Origin: Bacillus gobiensis
GTDB lineage: Bacteria; Bacillota; Bacilli; Bacillales; Bacillaceae
DNA: 64,000 nucleotides
NCBI RefSeq assembly: GCF_001278705.1
Contig: NZ_CP012600.1
Span: 62,190 to 126,189, forward strand
Direction: 5' to 3'
The notes under the pieces are model-generated. The model had not been told where the DNA came from. It did no database searches and saw only the letters and a list, made by a program, of their open reading frames with translations. Position numbers and translations under genes: made by a program. Below are positions 17,277 through 26,334 of this stretch, in pieces; positions within the stretch are counted from its first letter, which is position 1; every line of letters begins with the position of its first letter.

Positions 17277-18035
17277 ATGCGTCTGGCTGTGATCTCAGAT
17301 ATCCATGGAAACGCGGTTGCCTTTCAACAAGCAATTCAAGATTTACGTGATCAGAGTCCTGACAGAATTATATGCTTGGGAGACATTGCAATGAGGGGGC
17401 CTCAGCCTGTAGAATGTGTCGAGCTTTTACAGTCACTAGATCCTTACATAGTTGTAAGAGGAAATTACGATCACATGTTTACGAGATTTCCAATGAAAGA
17501 TTGGAAGCCTGAAACCTTTAAACAAGAATTGGCGCTTAGGGCAATTGAATATGATGGTGAGCGGTTGTCGCAAGAGCAGCAGGAGTGGCTTGCTGATCTT
17601 CCAACCGAAGGCCTGTTTGAAGCTGAGGGTGTTCATGTTGAAGCCTATCACGCTTCGCCAAGTTCTTTATATAGCGTTCAATATCCATGGGCTTCTCTGG
17701 ATGATTTGGATTTGCTTCATAAAAATGAACAAACGGAGCTTGTCTTATTCGGTCATGTGCATCACGCATTTGTGAGGCAATGCAAAGGAAGGACCATCGT
17801 GAATTGCGGCAGTATCGGAATGCCATTTGACGGTGATAATCGGGCAAGCTATGCGATAATCGATATACAAAATAATGACATCGCCGTCCAGCTAAGAAGA
17901 GTTACATATGACATTGAGCGGGCGATAAGCATCGCTAGAGAAAGCGGAATGCCGGATGTAAAGCTGTTTGAGTATGCATTGCGAACGGCGGAATATCCAT
18001 ATCTTGAAACGATCGCAAATTTAAAAACTGTCTAG
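17277..18035 (+). CDS. Metallophosphoesterase, YfcE/MJ0936-like
   Basis: Cytoplasmic calcineurin-like phosphoesterase. Metal-binding motifs appear in order: SDIHGNAVAF (DxH), ICLGDIAMRGP (GDxxxRG), VRGNYDHMF (GNxD/H) and FGHVHHAF (GHxH). ATG 17277 is chosen because AAGAAGGTGAT stands directly before it; an upstream in-frame ATG at 17205 would add 24 residues ahead of the conserved MRLAVISDIHGN. Length 252 aa is normal. The substrate is not predictable from sequence. It is a single gene with no clear operon. Confidence 0.87.
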   Translation: MRLAVISDIHGNAVAFQQAIQDLRDQSPDRIICLGDIAMRGPQPVECVELLQSLDPYIVVRGNYDHMFTRFPMKDWKPETFKQELALRAIEYDGERLSQEQQEWLADLPTEGLFEAEGVHVEAYHASPSSLYSVQYPWASLDDLDLLHKNEQTELVLFGHVHHAFVRQCKGRTIVNCGSIGMPFDGDNRASYAIIDIQNNDIAVQLRRVTYDIERAISIARESGMPDVKLFEYALRTAEYPYLETIANLKTV

Positions 18036-18196
18036 GGAGCGTTATATGAAGCTGGAGCGCTTCCTCAGGTTTTTGAATACCCTTACGATTAAACATTGAA
18101 CTTATGTGACGGGTTATCGGCATAAATATATATAAATTTTCTCTAACCCCGGTCACTTGCATGAAGGTAATATAATGAGTAAGAAAGGATGGTAGT

Positions 18197-18535
18197 ATGA
18201 AAGTCAATCACCTTAACCTAACTGTTACGGATGTCCCGGAAGCTCGCAAGTTTTTGGAAACTTATTTTGGTCTGACGTGTGAAGGGAGCCGCGGGAACGG
18301 CTTTGCGGTAATGTTTGATGACGATGGCTTCGTCCTAACTTTAATGAAAGGGAGCAAAGTCCAGTATCCGAAAACCTTCCATATTGGATTTCCCCAGGAA
18401 AATAAGGAGCAGGTAGATCAGATCAATCAGCGTTTGAAAGAGGATGGGTTCGATGTTGAACCGCCAAAACAATTACATGGTTATACATTCTATGTTGAGG
18501 CGCCCGGGGGATTTACAGTTGAAGTGCTATGTTGA
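18197..18535 (+). CDS. VOC-family (glyoxalase-like) protein
   Basis: Small metal-dependent vicinal-oxygen-chelate protein of 112 aa, one VOC module with two beta-alpha-beta-beta-beta units. The start MKVNHLNLTV places a metal-binding His at residue 5, and the last strand reads FYVEAPGGFTVEVLC, with a Glu near the C-terminus. ATG with AAAGGATGG upstream. Members include glyoxalases, dioxygenases and antibiotic-resistance proteins; the specific reaction cannot be told. Confidence 0.82.
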   Translation: MKVNHLNLTVTDVPEARKFLETYFGLTCEGSRGNGFAVMFDDDGFVLTLMKGSKVQYPKTFHIGFPQENKEQVDQINQRLKEDGFDVEPPKQLHGYTFYVEAPGGFTVEVLC

Positions 18536-18539
18536 CTGG

Positions 18540-18566
18540 AGGGGAGTGTTTCTTTCTCCCTTTTTT
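18540..18566 (+). terminator. Terminator after the VOC gene
   Basis: GGGAG and CTCCC arms with a 9-base loop, then TTTTTT, just after the VOC stop. Confidence 0.65.
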
Positions 18567-18655
18567 AAAATCTAATAAAATTTTTTGGGGAAAAGGAGTA
18601 TAAAAATAGATGTCGAAATATTTAGAATTATAAACGTTTGAAGGGAGTTTTTTTC

Positions 18656-20062
18656 GTGAGTAAGACACTTGAAGCTTTGCGAAACTATACAAAAGAAATT
18701 GTCCCTGCTTCACTTGAGATCTTAAAAAACTATTTGAGGCTTCAGAGCGTTTCAGCCCAGCACAAAGACATTCCCGAAACAGTGAAGTTTGTCGCAGAGG
18801 CGATTGAAGAAGCTGCAGGGGAAACACAAATATTAGATGATCTCGGCGGAAATCCGGTCGTTTATGGATTTTTTGCAGCGGGGAAAGATGGGGATGCTAC
18901 GAAAACATTGCTCTTCTATAATCACTACGACGTTCAGCCGCCAGAACCGCTCGATGAATGGAATACGGATGCATTTGAGCCAACCGTTGTAGACGGAAAG
19001 TTATTTGCACGTGGAGCCGCAGATAACAAAGGAGATTTGATCGCTCGCCTGACAGCGATTAAGGTGCTTAACGAAGTAGAGGGCGGATTGCCCTGCAATA
19101 TTAAATTTTTGATCGAAGGCGAAGAGGAAATCGGCAGCCCCAATCTGATTCCTTACATAGTGAAATATAAGGAGCTTTTTCAGGCGGATGCCTGCATTTG
19201 GGAATTCGGCGGGAAGGACGAGAAAGACAGAATTAGCATGGTCGCCGGAATTAAAGGTATGGCCTATATGGAACTGACGTCCGTTGGTGCAGACATTGAC
19301 ATGCATTCTTCTGTCGGAGCTTATGTTGATAATGCGGCATGGAGGTTAGTTCAAGCTCTGGCCACAATGAAAAATAAACAAAATGAAATTTTAGTCGAAG
19401 GATTTTTTGACGGAATCGATAAGCCAAAAGAAGCTGAAAAACAAGCTGTGCAGGCCATGCCATTTAATGAAGAGGCCATAAGTGAGCTGTACGGATTAAA
19501 ACGTCCGCTCATTACTGCAGCAAAAGGTGAGGATCCGAGAGAAGCAATGGTGTTTCAGCCGACGATGACGATTTGCGGCCTGGAAAGCGGCTATACCGGC
19601 GAAGGCGCAAAAACCGTCCTGCCGAAAAGCGCCAAAGTTAAGCTTGATTGCAGACTAGTCCCCGGCCAAGACCCGGATCATATATTGCAATGCATCGAAA
19701 AGCACTTGGAGACGCATGGCTTCCATGATATTACGGTATCTTTGTTAAACGGCCAAAAAGCATACCGATCTGATTTCAGCCACCCGTTTATTGCCCACGT
19801 CATGCAAACAGCAAAAGATGCCTATCAAAAAGAAACCATCCTGGCCCCAAACTCTGCGGGAACAGGTCCCATGTATATTTTCGGAAAAGAGCTTCAGTTT
19901 CCGATTGTCAGCACCGGAGTCGGCTGGGCAGGATCGAAGGCACATGCCCCCAATGAATCCATTCGCCTCCAAGATTTCGAACAGGGAGTTGTCCATATGG
20001 CGTATATGCTGTCAGGGTTACCTGCAGCTTTGCAGACTTCAGAAAATATGAAAGTTAAATAG
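18656..20062 (+). CDS. M20-family metallopeptidase (dipeptidase-like)
   Basis: Zinc aminoacyl/dipeptide hydrolase of the M20/ArgE/DapE clan. Motifs: LLFYNHYDVQP (metal His and Asp), RGAADNKGD (bridging Asp), EGEEEIGSPN (catalytic Glu pair) and late His in SKAHAPNE. A dimerisation insert lies at about 195-350. GTG 18656 is chosen since GAAGGGAG is 9 bases upstream; the TTG at 18638 would overlap that site. 468 aa is normal. The last 220 bp and its terminator are repeated directly downstream (see 20109-20376). Confidence 0.88.
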   Translation: MSKTLEALRNYTKEIVPASLEILKNYLRLQSVSAQHKDIPETVKFVAEAIEEAAGETQILDDLGGNPVVYGFFAAGKDGDATKTLLFYNHYDVQPPEPLDEWNTDAFEPTVVDGKLFARGAADNKGDLIARLTAIKVLNEVEGGLPCNIKFLIEGEEEIGSPNLIPYIVKYKELFQADACIWEFGGKDEKDRISMVAGIKGMAYMELTSVGADIDMHSSVGAYVDNAAWRLVQALATMKNKQNEILVEGFFDGIDKPKEAEKQAVQAMPFNEEAISELYGLKRPLITAAKGEDPREAMVFQPTMTICGLESGYTGEGAKTVLPKSAKVKLDCRLVPGQDPDHILQCIEKHLETHGFHDITVSLLNGQKAYRSDFSHPFIAHVMQTAKDAYQKETILAPNSAGTGPMYIFGKELQFPIVSTGVGWAGSKAHAPNESIRLQDFEQGVVHMAYMLSGLPAALQTSENMKVK

Positions 20063-20080
20063 TATACTTTCAATCTCAGG

Positions 20081-20107
20081 CTGTCGACAAAAGTCGGCGG
20101 TTTTTTT
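20081..20107 (+). terminator. Terminator of the M20 peptidase gene
   Basis: CTGTCGAC and GTCGGCGG pair (with G-T pairs) around a short A-rich loop, followed by seven Ts. It is part of the duplicated unit; the copy at about 20351-20376 has a decayed stem. Confidence 0.75.
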
Positions 20108-20108
20108 G

Positions 20109-20376
20109 TCCTGGCCCCAAACTCTGCGGGAACAGGTCCCATGTATATTTTCGGAAAAGAGCTTCAATTTCCGATTGTCAGCACTGGAGTCGGTTGGGCA
20201 GGATCGAAGACACATGCCCCCAACGAATCCATTCGCCTCCAAGACTTCGAACAGGGAGTTGTCCATATGGCGTATATGCTGTCAGGGATATCTGCAGCTT
20301 TGCAGACTTCAGAAAATGTGGAGGTTAAATAAACTGTATTAAATCTCAGACGTAGACAAAAGTTGGCGTTTTTTTG
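20109..20376 (+). repeat. Second copy of a ~270-bp tandem duplication (truncated M20 peptidase 3' end)
   Basis: Bases from 20109 repeat those from 19839 at an offset of 270. Over the coding part (19841-20062 against 20111-20332) I count 12 differences in 222 bases. Five are silent; the others change Ala to Thr, Leu-Pro to Ile-Ser and Met-Lys to Val-Glu, and TAG to TAA. The fragment keeps an open frame for its last 73 codons but has no ribosome site or proper start, so it is a pseudogene-like remnant. The copy includes a weaker version of the terminator. Confidence 0.9.
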
Positions 20377-20599
20377 TTGAAAATTTTCATTTTTCGTAAT
20401 AGTAAAAATTACAGTTTTACCCTTATCATCAAAATTAGTTTTTGTTAGTATAGGTACACGTATAGGCAATTTCACTTTAGCTCAACATAAAGGTATGAAA
20501 AAAGTGGAAAATAAAGAAATAAAAGGAGGATGAGTGAGTAATAATCCTTTACATGTAAAACATGGATATGTTGGGTTTCACATTTAGAGGAGGAAGTTG

Positions 20600-22189
20600 A
20601 TGTCTAACAATCAAGGGAAATTTAAAAAAACAATATCTTTACTAGATCTTATACTGATCGGACTAGGAGCTATTTTTGGATCAGCTTGGCTGTTTGCTGT
20701 CAGTAATGTGGCTTCAAAAGCAGGTCCTGTAGGAAGTTTCTCATGGATCATCGGAGGTATCATCATTCTTCTGATTGGATTGGTTTATGCAGAACTTGGA
20801 GCTGCAATCCCCCGTACAGGAGGCATTTTACGTTATCCTGTTTATTCTCATGGCCACTTAGTCGGTTATTTAATCTCAGTGATCACCATTGTGGCATACA
20901 CGAGTCTGATTTCAATTGAAGTAACTGCAGTACGCCAATACATAGCATTTTGGTTTCCTAATTTAACGGTACCAGGATCAGAATCACCTACCATATTAGG
21001 GTGGTTTGTACAGTTTGCTATGCTTTGCTTGTTTTTTCTCTTAAACTACTGGAGTGTAAAAACATTCGCAAAATCAAATATATTTATATCCATTTTTAAG
21101 TATATTGTACCAGTTACCATTGTCATTGTGCTGATCTTTCATTTTAAATCTGCCAATTTTACAGCAGGAGGCTTTGCTCCTTTTGGAGTTGAGGGCATTC
21201 AGGCTGCCATTTCAACTGGCGGGGTGATGTTTGCCTATCTAGGACTTCATCCTATCGTTTCTGTTGCAAGTGAAGTGAAAAATCCGCAGAGAAATATTCC
21301 GATCGCATTGATTATATGCATAATTCTTGCAACATCTATTTATGCGTTGCTTCAAGTATTGTTTATCGGAAGTATACCAACAGATATGATTTCAGGCGGT
21401 TGGGAAGGCATCCAGGATGAGTTTTCATTGCCATTCAAAGACATTGCTGTAATACTCGGCCTCGGGTGGATAGCTACACTCGTTGTATTAGATGCTATTG
21501 TATCCCCGGGAGCAAGCGGGAATATTTTTATGAATACGACTTCCCGTTTAGTTTATGCATGGTCTCGTACCGGAACTCTTTTTAACGTTTTTTCAAAAGT
21601 TGATAAGAAAACCGGTATCCCTCGTGCCTCACTATGGCTATCATTTGGATTATCTGTTTTCTGGACACTCCCATTTCCTTCATGGAGTGCGCTAGTTAAC
21701 GTTTGTTCAGTTGCTCTCATTCTTTCGTATGCAGTAGCGCCAATCTCTTCTGCTGCCTTTAAGGTAAATGCAAAAGATCTTGAGAAACCATTCAAGCTGA
21801 CTGGTATGAGCGTGATAGGACCACTTTCATTTATTTTTGCGACCTATATTGTGTATTGGTCAGGGTGGAATACCATCTCATGGCTTTTAGGGGCACAAAT
21901 TGTCATGTTTATCATCTATCTCATATTTAATAAGTATGTACCAAAGAAAGAAGTAAGCCTTGCACAACAGATTAAGTCTGCAATGTGGATTTTGGTCTAC
22001 TATGTCATGATGATGATTATCTCATATTTAGGCACCTTTGGTGGAGGAATTGGGGTACTGAGCAATCCATTGGATCTTTTCGTTATTGCTGTAGGCTCAT
22101 TAGCGATATACTACTGGGCTAAGTATTCCGGATTGCCTAAAGCAATTATTGACAAAGAACATTCCAACGAAGATGATGAAGTCAAATAA
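20600..22189 (+). CDS. aspT: APC-family amino acid permease, AspT (YveA)-like
   Basis: Proton-coupled amino acid importer with about 12 membrane helices, starting LIGLGAIFGSAWLFAVSNVA. From memory it closely resembles the Bacillus subtilis L-aspartate:proton symporter AspT/YveA, including GGILRYPVYSHGHLVGY and GVMFAYLGLHPIVSVASEV. In B. subtilis yveA lies beside sacB; here sacB is 7 kb away. ATG 20600 is preferred over TTG 20597, with AGAGGAGGAAG upstream. Length 529 aa. Single gene with its own terminator. Confidence 0.85.
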   Translation: MSNNQGKFKKTISLLDLILIGLGAIFGSAWLFAVSNVASKAGPVGSFSWIIGGIIILLIGLVYAELGAAIPRTGGILRYPVYSHGHLVGYLISVITIVAYTSLISIEVTAVRQYIAFWFPNLTVPGSESPTILGWFVQFAMLCLFFLLNYWSVKTFAKSNIFISIFKYIVPVTIVIVLIFHFKSANFTAGGFAPFGVEGIQAAISTGGVMFAYLGLHPIVSVASEVKNPQRNIPIALIICIILATSIYALLQVLFIGSIPTDMISGGWEGIQDEFSLPFKDIAVILGLGWIATLVVLDAIVSPGASGNIFMNTTSRLVYAWSRTGTLFNVFSKVDKKTGIPRASLWLSFGLSVFWTLPFPSWSALVNVCSVALILSYAVAPISSAAFKVNAKDLEKPFKLTGMSVIGPLSFIFATYIVYWSGWNTISWLLGAQIVMFIIYLIFNKYVPKKEVSLAQQIKSAMWILVYYVMMMIISYLGTFGGGIGVLSNPLDLFVIAVGSLAIYYWAKYSGLPKAIIDKEHSNEDDEVK

Positions 22190-22201
22190 ATTATAATGAA
22201 A

Positions 22202-22245
22202 TGCTATTCCTTTTTATAACATATAGAAAGGAATAGCATTTTTTT
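22202..22245 (+). terminator. Terminator of the aspT-like gene
   Basis: TGCTATTCCTTT pairs perfectly with AAAGGAATAGCA, followed by TTTTTTT. Confidence 0.85.
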
Positions 22246-22428
22246 ACTATTTGAAGTATAAAGGTATATAAAATAGACACGTGAAAGGGAGAATTTCACA
22301 CTAAGTTGCTAGGAATTTCTGTAGGATGATTGCAATTACACTGAAGTTAATTCCACGGTTCACAGGATTAATAGTACGGAACACATGGGTAATTGCATGG
22401 TTCCACGGTTTAATTGCGCTTCCCTGAT

Positions 22429-23205
22429 CTACTCCCTCATACACCAAATAGTTCCTCCCTTGTAGATCTCCAACGCTTCTATAAGAAACTGTTTGTCATA
22501 CCCGGCCAGAAGGCTGATTTTATCTGCCCAATCTTCAACTGTTTGTCCAGTCGTTTCATGAAACAGACCTTCACTCGTACTTAAGCAGCTTTTCCAGTTG
22601 TCAAATTCCCAATGGGCGATTTCGCTTTTGTAAGGGATTCTGCATTCGAAAAGGGGGGTTGGTTTCACATTCCGCTGAGACCATTCGGCAGCCTCGAGAA
22701 AGAATGCCGTCTCAATGGGTTCGGTGTGATAGGTTTGCTGCGAGCGTTTTCCATTTGGACGATAGTAAACGATATCAAAAATCTGTCCTGCTGGTATCAC
22801 TTCGACATCGGCTGCCGGAAAAAAGCCGCTTTGTTTTTCATTGGAATAATCTTCACTGTTTGAATCGATTAAAATTGGATTGATCCATTGGTCGCCTAAA
22901 TCGCATAAATAACGCCGGCCATTTTCATCGATTGCGATAACAGCAGCATGGGCAGAATTTGTTTTCAGTCCATGGCCAATCGGATAAGCCTCGATTCCGT
23001 CTTTTGAGAACTCATCAAGCAGCCAGATAGACAGGTCAAAGCAGTTGCCTGCAATTCCGTATTGGCTGCGATGCTTCTTCATTTCTGTTATATCTCTTTG
23101 TCTGTTCGGTCGTTTTTTCTCATAAAACCATGCTTTGGATAACGTCTCCATTGGAAAGTCGTCAAATTTCCTCCAAGTAGTGAGGATTTGTTTTGGAGCT
23201 TGCAT
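22429..23205 (-). CDS. Transglutaminase/arylamine N-acetyltransferase-like protein
   Basis: No exact family recognised. A papain-like triad can be read: Cys in YGIAGNCFDLSIWLLDEF, His in NSAHAAVIAIDENG and Asp in YLCDLGDQW, in the order and spacing of arylamine N-acetyltransferases and transglutaminase-like folds. Cytoplasmic, 258 aa. It starts 5 bp after the stop of the 2-hydroxyacid dehydrogenase gene, so the two are probably one transcript. An acyl transfer or deamidation role is inferred from the triad only. No terminator was seen after it. Confidence 0.65.
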   Translation of the reverse strand: MQAPKQILTTWRKFDDFPMETLSKAWFYEKKRPNRQRDITEMKKHRSQYGIAGNCFDLSIWLLDEFSKDGIEAYPIGHGLKTNSAHAAVIAIDENGRRYLCDLGDQWINPILIDSNSEDYSNEKQSGFFPAADVEVIPAGQIFDIVYYRPNGKRSQQTYHTEPIETAFFLEAAEWSQRNVKPTPLFECRIPYKSEIAHWEFDNWKSCLSTSEGLFHETTGQTVEDWADKISLLAGYDKQFLIEALEIYKGGTIWCMRE

Positions 23206-23210
23206 GCCGA

Positions 23211-24173
23211 TTAATAACCCTTTGCGTAATCAATCAAATTAACATGTGGTGTGTCTCCGTCAAGATAGGCCGTTAAATTCGGAAGAAAAATGTCCTCGAC
23301 GACCCGTTTTTCATAAAACTCTGTTAAACCTGCAGTATGTGGAGTAATGATGACATTTGCCATGTCCCACAAAGGGTTGTTTTCTTCCAACGGTTCTGTA
23401 CTAAAAACATCGAGACCCGCTCCGGCAATTTGCTGATCCTGCAGCGCTTGGATCAATTCTTTTTCATTCGCTAATTCTCCTCTGCCGATATTAATAAAGA
23501 ATGCAGAAGGCTTCATTTGCTTAAATTGCTCATAGCTGAAAAGGTGATGCGTATCTGCTGTTAACGGCAGTGTAACGACAACGTAATCACAACGCGGAAG
23601 CACAGAATGCAACTCGTCTGTCGTATACATTTCATCCACATATTCTTCAGGCTTGTTCGAGTTTCGTACTCCAAGGACTGTCATATTGAACGCTTTTGCA
23701 ATTTTTGCTGTCTCTTTTCCAATCGCTCCGATTCCAATGATCCCTATCGTCTTGTGATGGATTTCAAGCTTTATATCTGCCTCATCCCATGTTTTTGAAG
23801 CTTGATTTCGAATATACGTATGTATCTTTCTCGTTAACGAAAGCATTAAGGCGAAAATCGTCTCGGAAATTGGATAAGCATGCACTCCGCTGGCGTTTGT
23901 TAAGTTCACGTTTTTCTCGGCTAATTTTTCTAACGGCAAATAATTGATCCCCGCACTCCAGCTTTGCAGCCAACGAAGCTTTGAATCAGGCGTAAGGCAT
24001 AATTCATCTAACCCTTTTCTCCAGCCGACAATAATTTCTGCTTCTTTTATATCATTCTCCCAATCTGACTGCTCTTTACCGGAAATGACCTCCCAATCAG
24101 GAGCAATTTCTTTTACCTTTTGAATAGACTCTGACTCCATTGCACGAACAAATACAATTTTCCTTCTTGACAT
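23211..24173 (-). CDS. D-isomer-specific 2-hydroxyacid dehydrogenase
   Basis: NAD(P)-dependent dehydrogenase reducing a 2-keto acid. The nucleotide-binding glycine motif is GIIGIGAIGKETAKIA (about 142-157); catalytic residues follow the family: Arg in INIGRGELANEKEL, Glu in STEPLEENNPLW and His in ITPHTAGLTEF. 320 aa, normal length. ATG with AAGGAGGT upstream. First gene of a two-gene reverse operon with the Cys-His-Asp protein. The substrate (glyoxylate, hydroxypyruvate or another keto acid) is not fixed by sequence. Confidence 0.9.
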   Translation of the reverse strand: MSRRKIVFVRAMESESIQKVKEIAPDWEVISGKEQSDWENDIKEAEIIVGWRKGLDELCLTPDSKLRWLQSWSAGINYLPLEKLAEKNVNLTNASGVHAYPISETIFALMLSLTRKIHTYIRNQASKTWDEADIKLEIHHKTIGIIGIGAIGKETAKIAKAFNMTVLGVRNSNKPEEYVDEMYTTDELHSVLPRCDYVVVTLPLTADTHHLFSYEQFKQMKPSAFFINIGRGELANEKELIQALQDQQIAGAGLDVFSTEPLEENNPLWDMANVIITPHTAGLTEFYEKRVVEDIFLPNLTAYLDGDTPHVNLIDYAKGY

Positions 24174-24292
24174 AGTACCTCCTTAAACACGTTTTATTCA
24201 TATTTTAGCAGATTAGTGTGACTTTTTCGAAAATGAGAGATGACATGATAATGAAGCGTAAAATAAAATAGAAGAAAGGAGTTGGAACGTTT

Positions 24293-24817
24293 ATGAAAAT
24301 ACATATTATAGGTTCTGTAGGGAGTGGCAAATCAACTCTTGCCCGAAGATTATCACATAAATATGGTGTGCCGTACTTCGAATTAGATAATGTTGTATGG
24401 AAACGAACGAATAAAGGAGACATTAGAAACTCTCCTGAGGTTAGAGATGAAAAATTTCGCAACATTATTGCGATGGATTCGTGGATTGTTGAGGGCGTGC
24501 ACCATTCGTGGGTGTTAGAAGGATTTAAAAAGGCAGAGCTTATTATTTTCCTTGATACGCGAGTGTGGAAAAGAAATTATCGAATCGCAAAGCGCTTTTT
24601 TGTCCAAAAACTGGGCTTTGAAAAAGGGAACTACAAGCAGACAGTTCTCATTCTCGGAAAAATGTACAAGTGGAATTATCATTTTGAGAATTCAAGTAAA
24701 CCCGAAATTCTGTCCATACTGCAACAATTTAAGGAGAAATTATTAGTAGTTAGCGATAATGATAAAATTGAAGAAATCGATTTTACCATTGGAAAGCAAA
24801 AACAGAAATGGTCATAA
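24293..24817 (+). CDS. P-loop nucleotide kinase-like protein (FlaR/topology-modulation type)
   Basis: Small cytoplasmic ATP-binding protein resembling adenylate-kinase-like enzymes often annotated as DNA topology modulation protein FlaR. Walker A is GSVGSGKSTLARRLS (8-22), followed by PYFELDNVVWKR, and WIVEGVHHSWVLEGFKKAEL then IIFLDTRVWKRN. 174 aa. ATG with AGAAAGGAG upstream. It precedes the histidine phosphatase by 42 bp and is probably co-transcribed. The true phosphate acceptor is unknown. Confidence 0.82.
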   Translation: MKIHIIGSVGSGKSTLARRLSHKYGVPYFELDNVVWKRTNKGDIRNSPEVRDEKFRNIIAMDSWIVEGVHHSWVLEGFKKAELIIFLDTRVWKRNYRIAKRFFVQKLGFEKGNYKQTVLILGKMYKWNYHFENSSKPEILSILQQFKEKLLVVSDNDKIEEIDFTIGKQKQKWS

Positions 24818-24859
24818 TGACAGCATCATCGGTAAGAAAAACAAAAGGGAGGAAAAAAC

Positions 24860-25492
24860 GTGCTGAATTTATATATTACTCGTCACGGAGAAACTGAATG
24901 GAATGTCGCGAAGAAAATGCAGGGTTGGCAGGATTCGGAATTAACCGAATACGGCATTCAAAATGCAGAGCTACTCGGAAAACGATTAAAGGATGTTCAT
25001 TTTCACGGAATCTACTCCAGCCCAAGCAAGCGTACGGTAAAAACAACAGAACTCATTAGGGGAGAAAGAAAGACGCCTGAGATTATTACGGATGATCTTT
25101 TTCGTGAAATGGGGATGGGGGAATGGGAAGGTAAAACCCATGACTACCTTATGAATCAGTTTCCTGATGAATATAACAATTTTTTTCAGGCTCCGCACCT
25201 TTTCAATCATCCTGGAGGAGAGAGCTTCTTGGATTTTCATAGCAGGGTTCAAAAGTCACTGGATCGGATACACACCGAGCATGTTTCGGGCAATATTTTA
25301 CTGGTTACCCATTCTGTGTTTATTAAAAGCTTGACAGCCCATATCAAAAATCTGCCGCTTGAAAAGCTGTGGTCGCCTCCCTATGTCTACGATACCAGCC
25401 TGACTTTGATCGAAATTGACCAGGGGCATTACAGGATCAAGCTCGAAAGCGATATTTCTCATCGAAAGGACGGAGAACTGAACAAAAATTAA
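24860..25492 (+). CDS. Histidine phosphatase (phosphoglycerate mutase-like)
   Basis: Branch 1 histidine phosphatase acting on small phosphorylated metabolites. Catalytic TRHGETEWN at residues 7-15 (RHG), SSPSKRTVKTTE (second Arg), the acid Glu in REMGMGEWEG, and second His in LLVTHSVFIKSL. GTG start after GGGAGGAAAAAAC. 210 aa, usual length. It is followed within 20 bp by a methyltransferase. Could be a phosphoserine-type or broad phosphatase; genuine mutase activity is unlikely at this length and sequence. Confidence 0.88.
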   Translation: MLNLYITRHGETEWNVAKKMQGWQDSELTEYGIQNAELLGKRLKDVHFHGIYSSPSKRTVKTTELIRGERKTPEIITDDLFREMGMGEWEGKTHDYLMNQFPDEYNNFFQAPHLFNHPGGESFLDFHSRVQKSLDRIHTEHVSGNILLVTHSVFIKSLTAHIKNLPLEKLWSPPYVYDTSLTLIEIDQGHYRIKLESDISHRKDGELNKN

Positions 25493-25508
25493 GAAATGAG
25501 GTTTTTAA

Positions 25509-26228
25509 ATAGATGAGGAAAAAATTCTTCATATTCGTCGCGAAGAAAAGAAGTATCACGAAAGCTTTTATGAAAATAACAGACTGTTTAAAGAAGGATC
25601 CTGGCTTCATAAGCCTGTCCAGTCTGTGCTGGACTGTATGAGCCATTTTGATCAAAGGGAAGAGATAAAGATTCTTGATTTAGGGAGCGGGGTGGGCAGA
25701 AACAGCATTCCTCTCGCAGAAAAAATCAAAAAAGGGCAAGTCGTTTGCGTGGACATTCTAGGGCACTCGTTACGAATGCTAAAAGAGTACAGCAAGGATT
25801 ACGGAGTAGGAGAAAAGATCAGAACGATTCAAGCGGATATCGGCGATTTTCCAATCGATCCGAACGAATATGATTTCATTGTTTCCGTATCGGCACTAGA
25901 GCATATGAAAACGGAAAAAGATTTTGACCGTATGCTACATAAAATGAAACTTGGTACAAAGCCTGATGGTATCCACTGCTTTGTTATCAATTCGCAGGTA
26001 GAAGAAATCGATGCGGAAACAAATACACCACTCGATGCATTTTTTGAAATTAATTTGCCAACAAATAATATGATAGGAAAATTAAAATCTGCCTATCGTG
26101 ACTGGGAAGTTAAACAGCTCGACGTAAAACCGTTATCCTTCGATATAACGCGAAACAATCAATTCATACATATAAAAACAAATGCGATCACCTTTATAGC
26201 TTATAACAACAAATTAGAGAGCCTTTAA
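25509..26228 (+). CDS. Class I SAM-dependent methyltransferase, probable ATA start
   Basis: Methyltransferase with motif I LDLGSGVGRNSIPLAE, motif II acidic VVCVDILGHS, and FIVSVSALEHMKTEKDF. The shortest normal start is GTG 25626, but that removes a strongly protein-like N-terminus read in the same frame (DEEKILHIRREEKKYHESF, then NNRLFKEGSWLHKPVQSVLD), which is typical of these enzymes ahead of motif I. The frame is closed by TAA at 25506-25508 and its first codon is ATA 25509, with AGG 7 bases upstream where an ATG would be expected. So the gene either uses a rare ATA start or its ATG has mutated. It follows the phosphatase by 16 bp. Substrate unknown. Confidence 0.7.
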   Translation: MDEEKILHIRREEKKYHESFYENNRLFKEGSWLHKPVQSVLDCMSHFDQREEIKILDLGSGVGRNSIPLAEKIKKGQVVCVDILGHSLRMLKEYSKDYGVGEKIRTIQADIGDFPIDPNEYDFIVSVSALEHMKTEKDFDRMLHKMKLGTKPDGIHCFVINSQVEEIDAETNTPLDAFFEINLPTNNMIGKLKSAYRDWEVKQLDVKPLSFDITRNNQFIHIKTNAITFIAYNNKLESL

Positions 26229-26244
26229 TCAGGCTCTTTTTATA
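26218..26244 (+). terminator. Terminator overlapping the methyltransferase stop
   Basis: AGAGCCT and AGGCTCT with a 6-base loop, then TTTT. The 5' arm lies within the last codons of the gene. Confidence 0.8.
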
Positions 26245-26334
26245 CCCAATACAAACCAAAACGTTTCACTGTACACTTTATATCAAAATATGCTATTTTA
26301 ATATCAGGTTTACCAACAAAGGAGGAAAGAATCC

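Noticed and set aside
20141-20332. Separate small gene after the M20 peptidase
   Set aside because: It is the duplicated 3' end of the peptidase gene, without a ribosome binding site or a complete domain.
25513-25641. Alternative 42-codon frame starting at ATG 25513
   Set aside because: It is out of frame with the methyltransferase and has no similarity; the overlapping frame is clearly the coding one.
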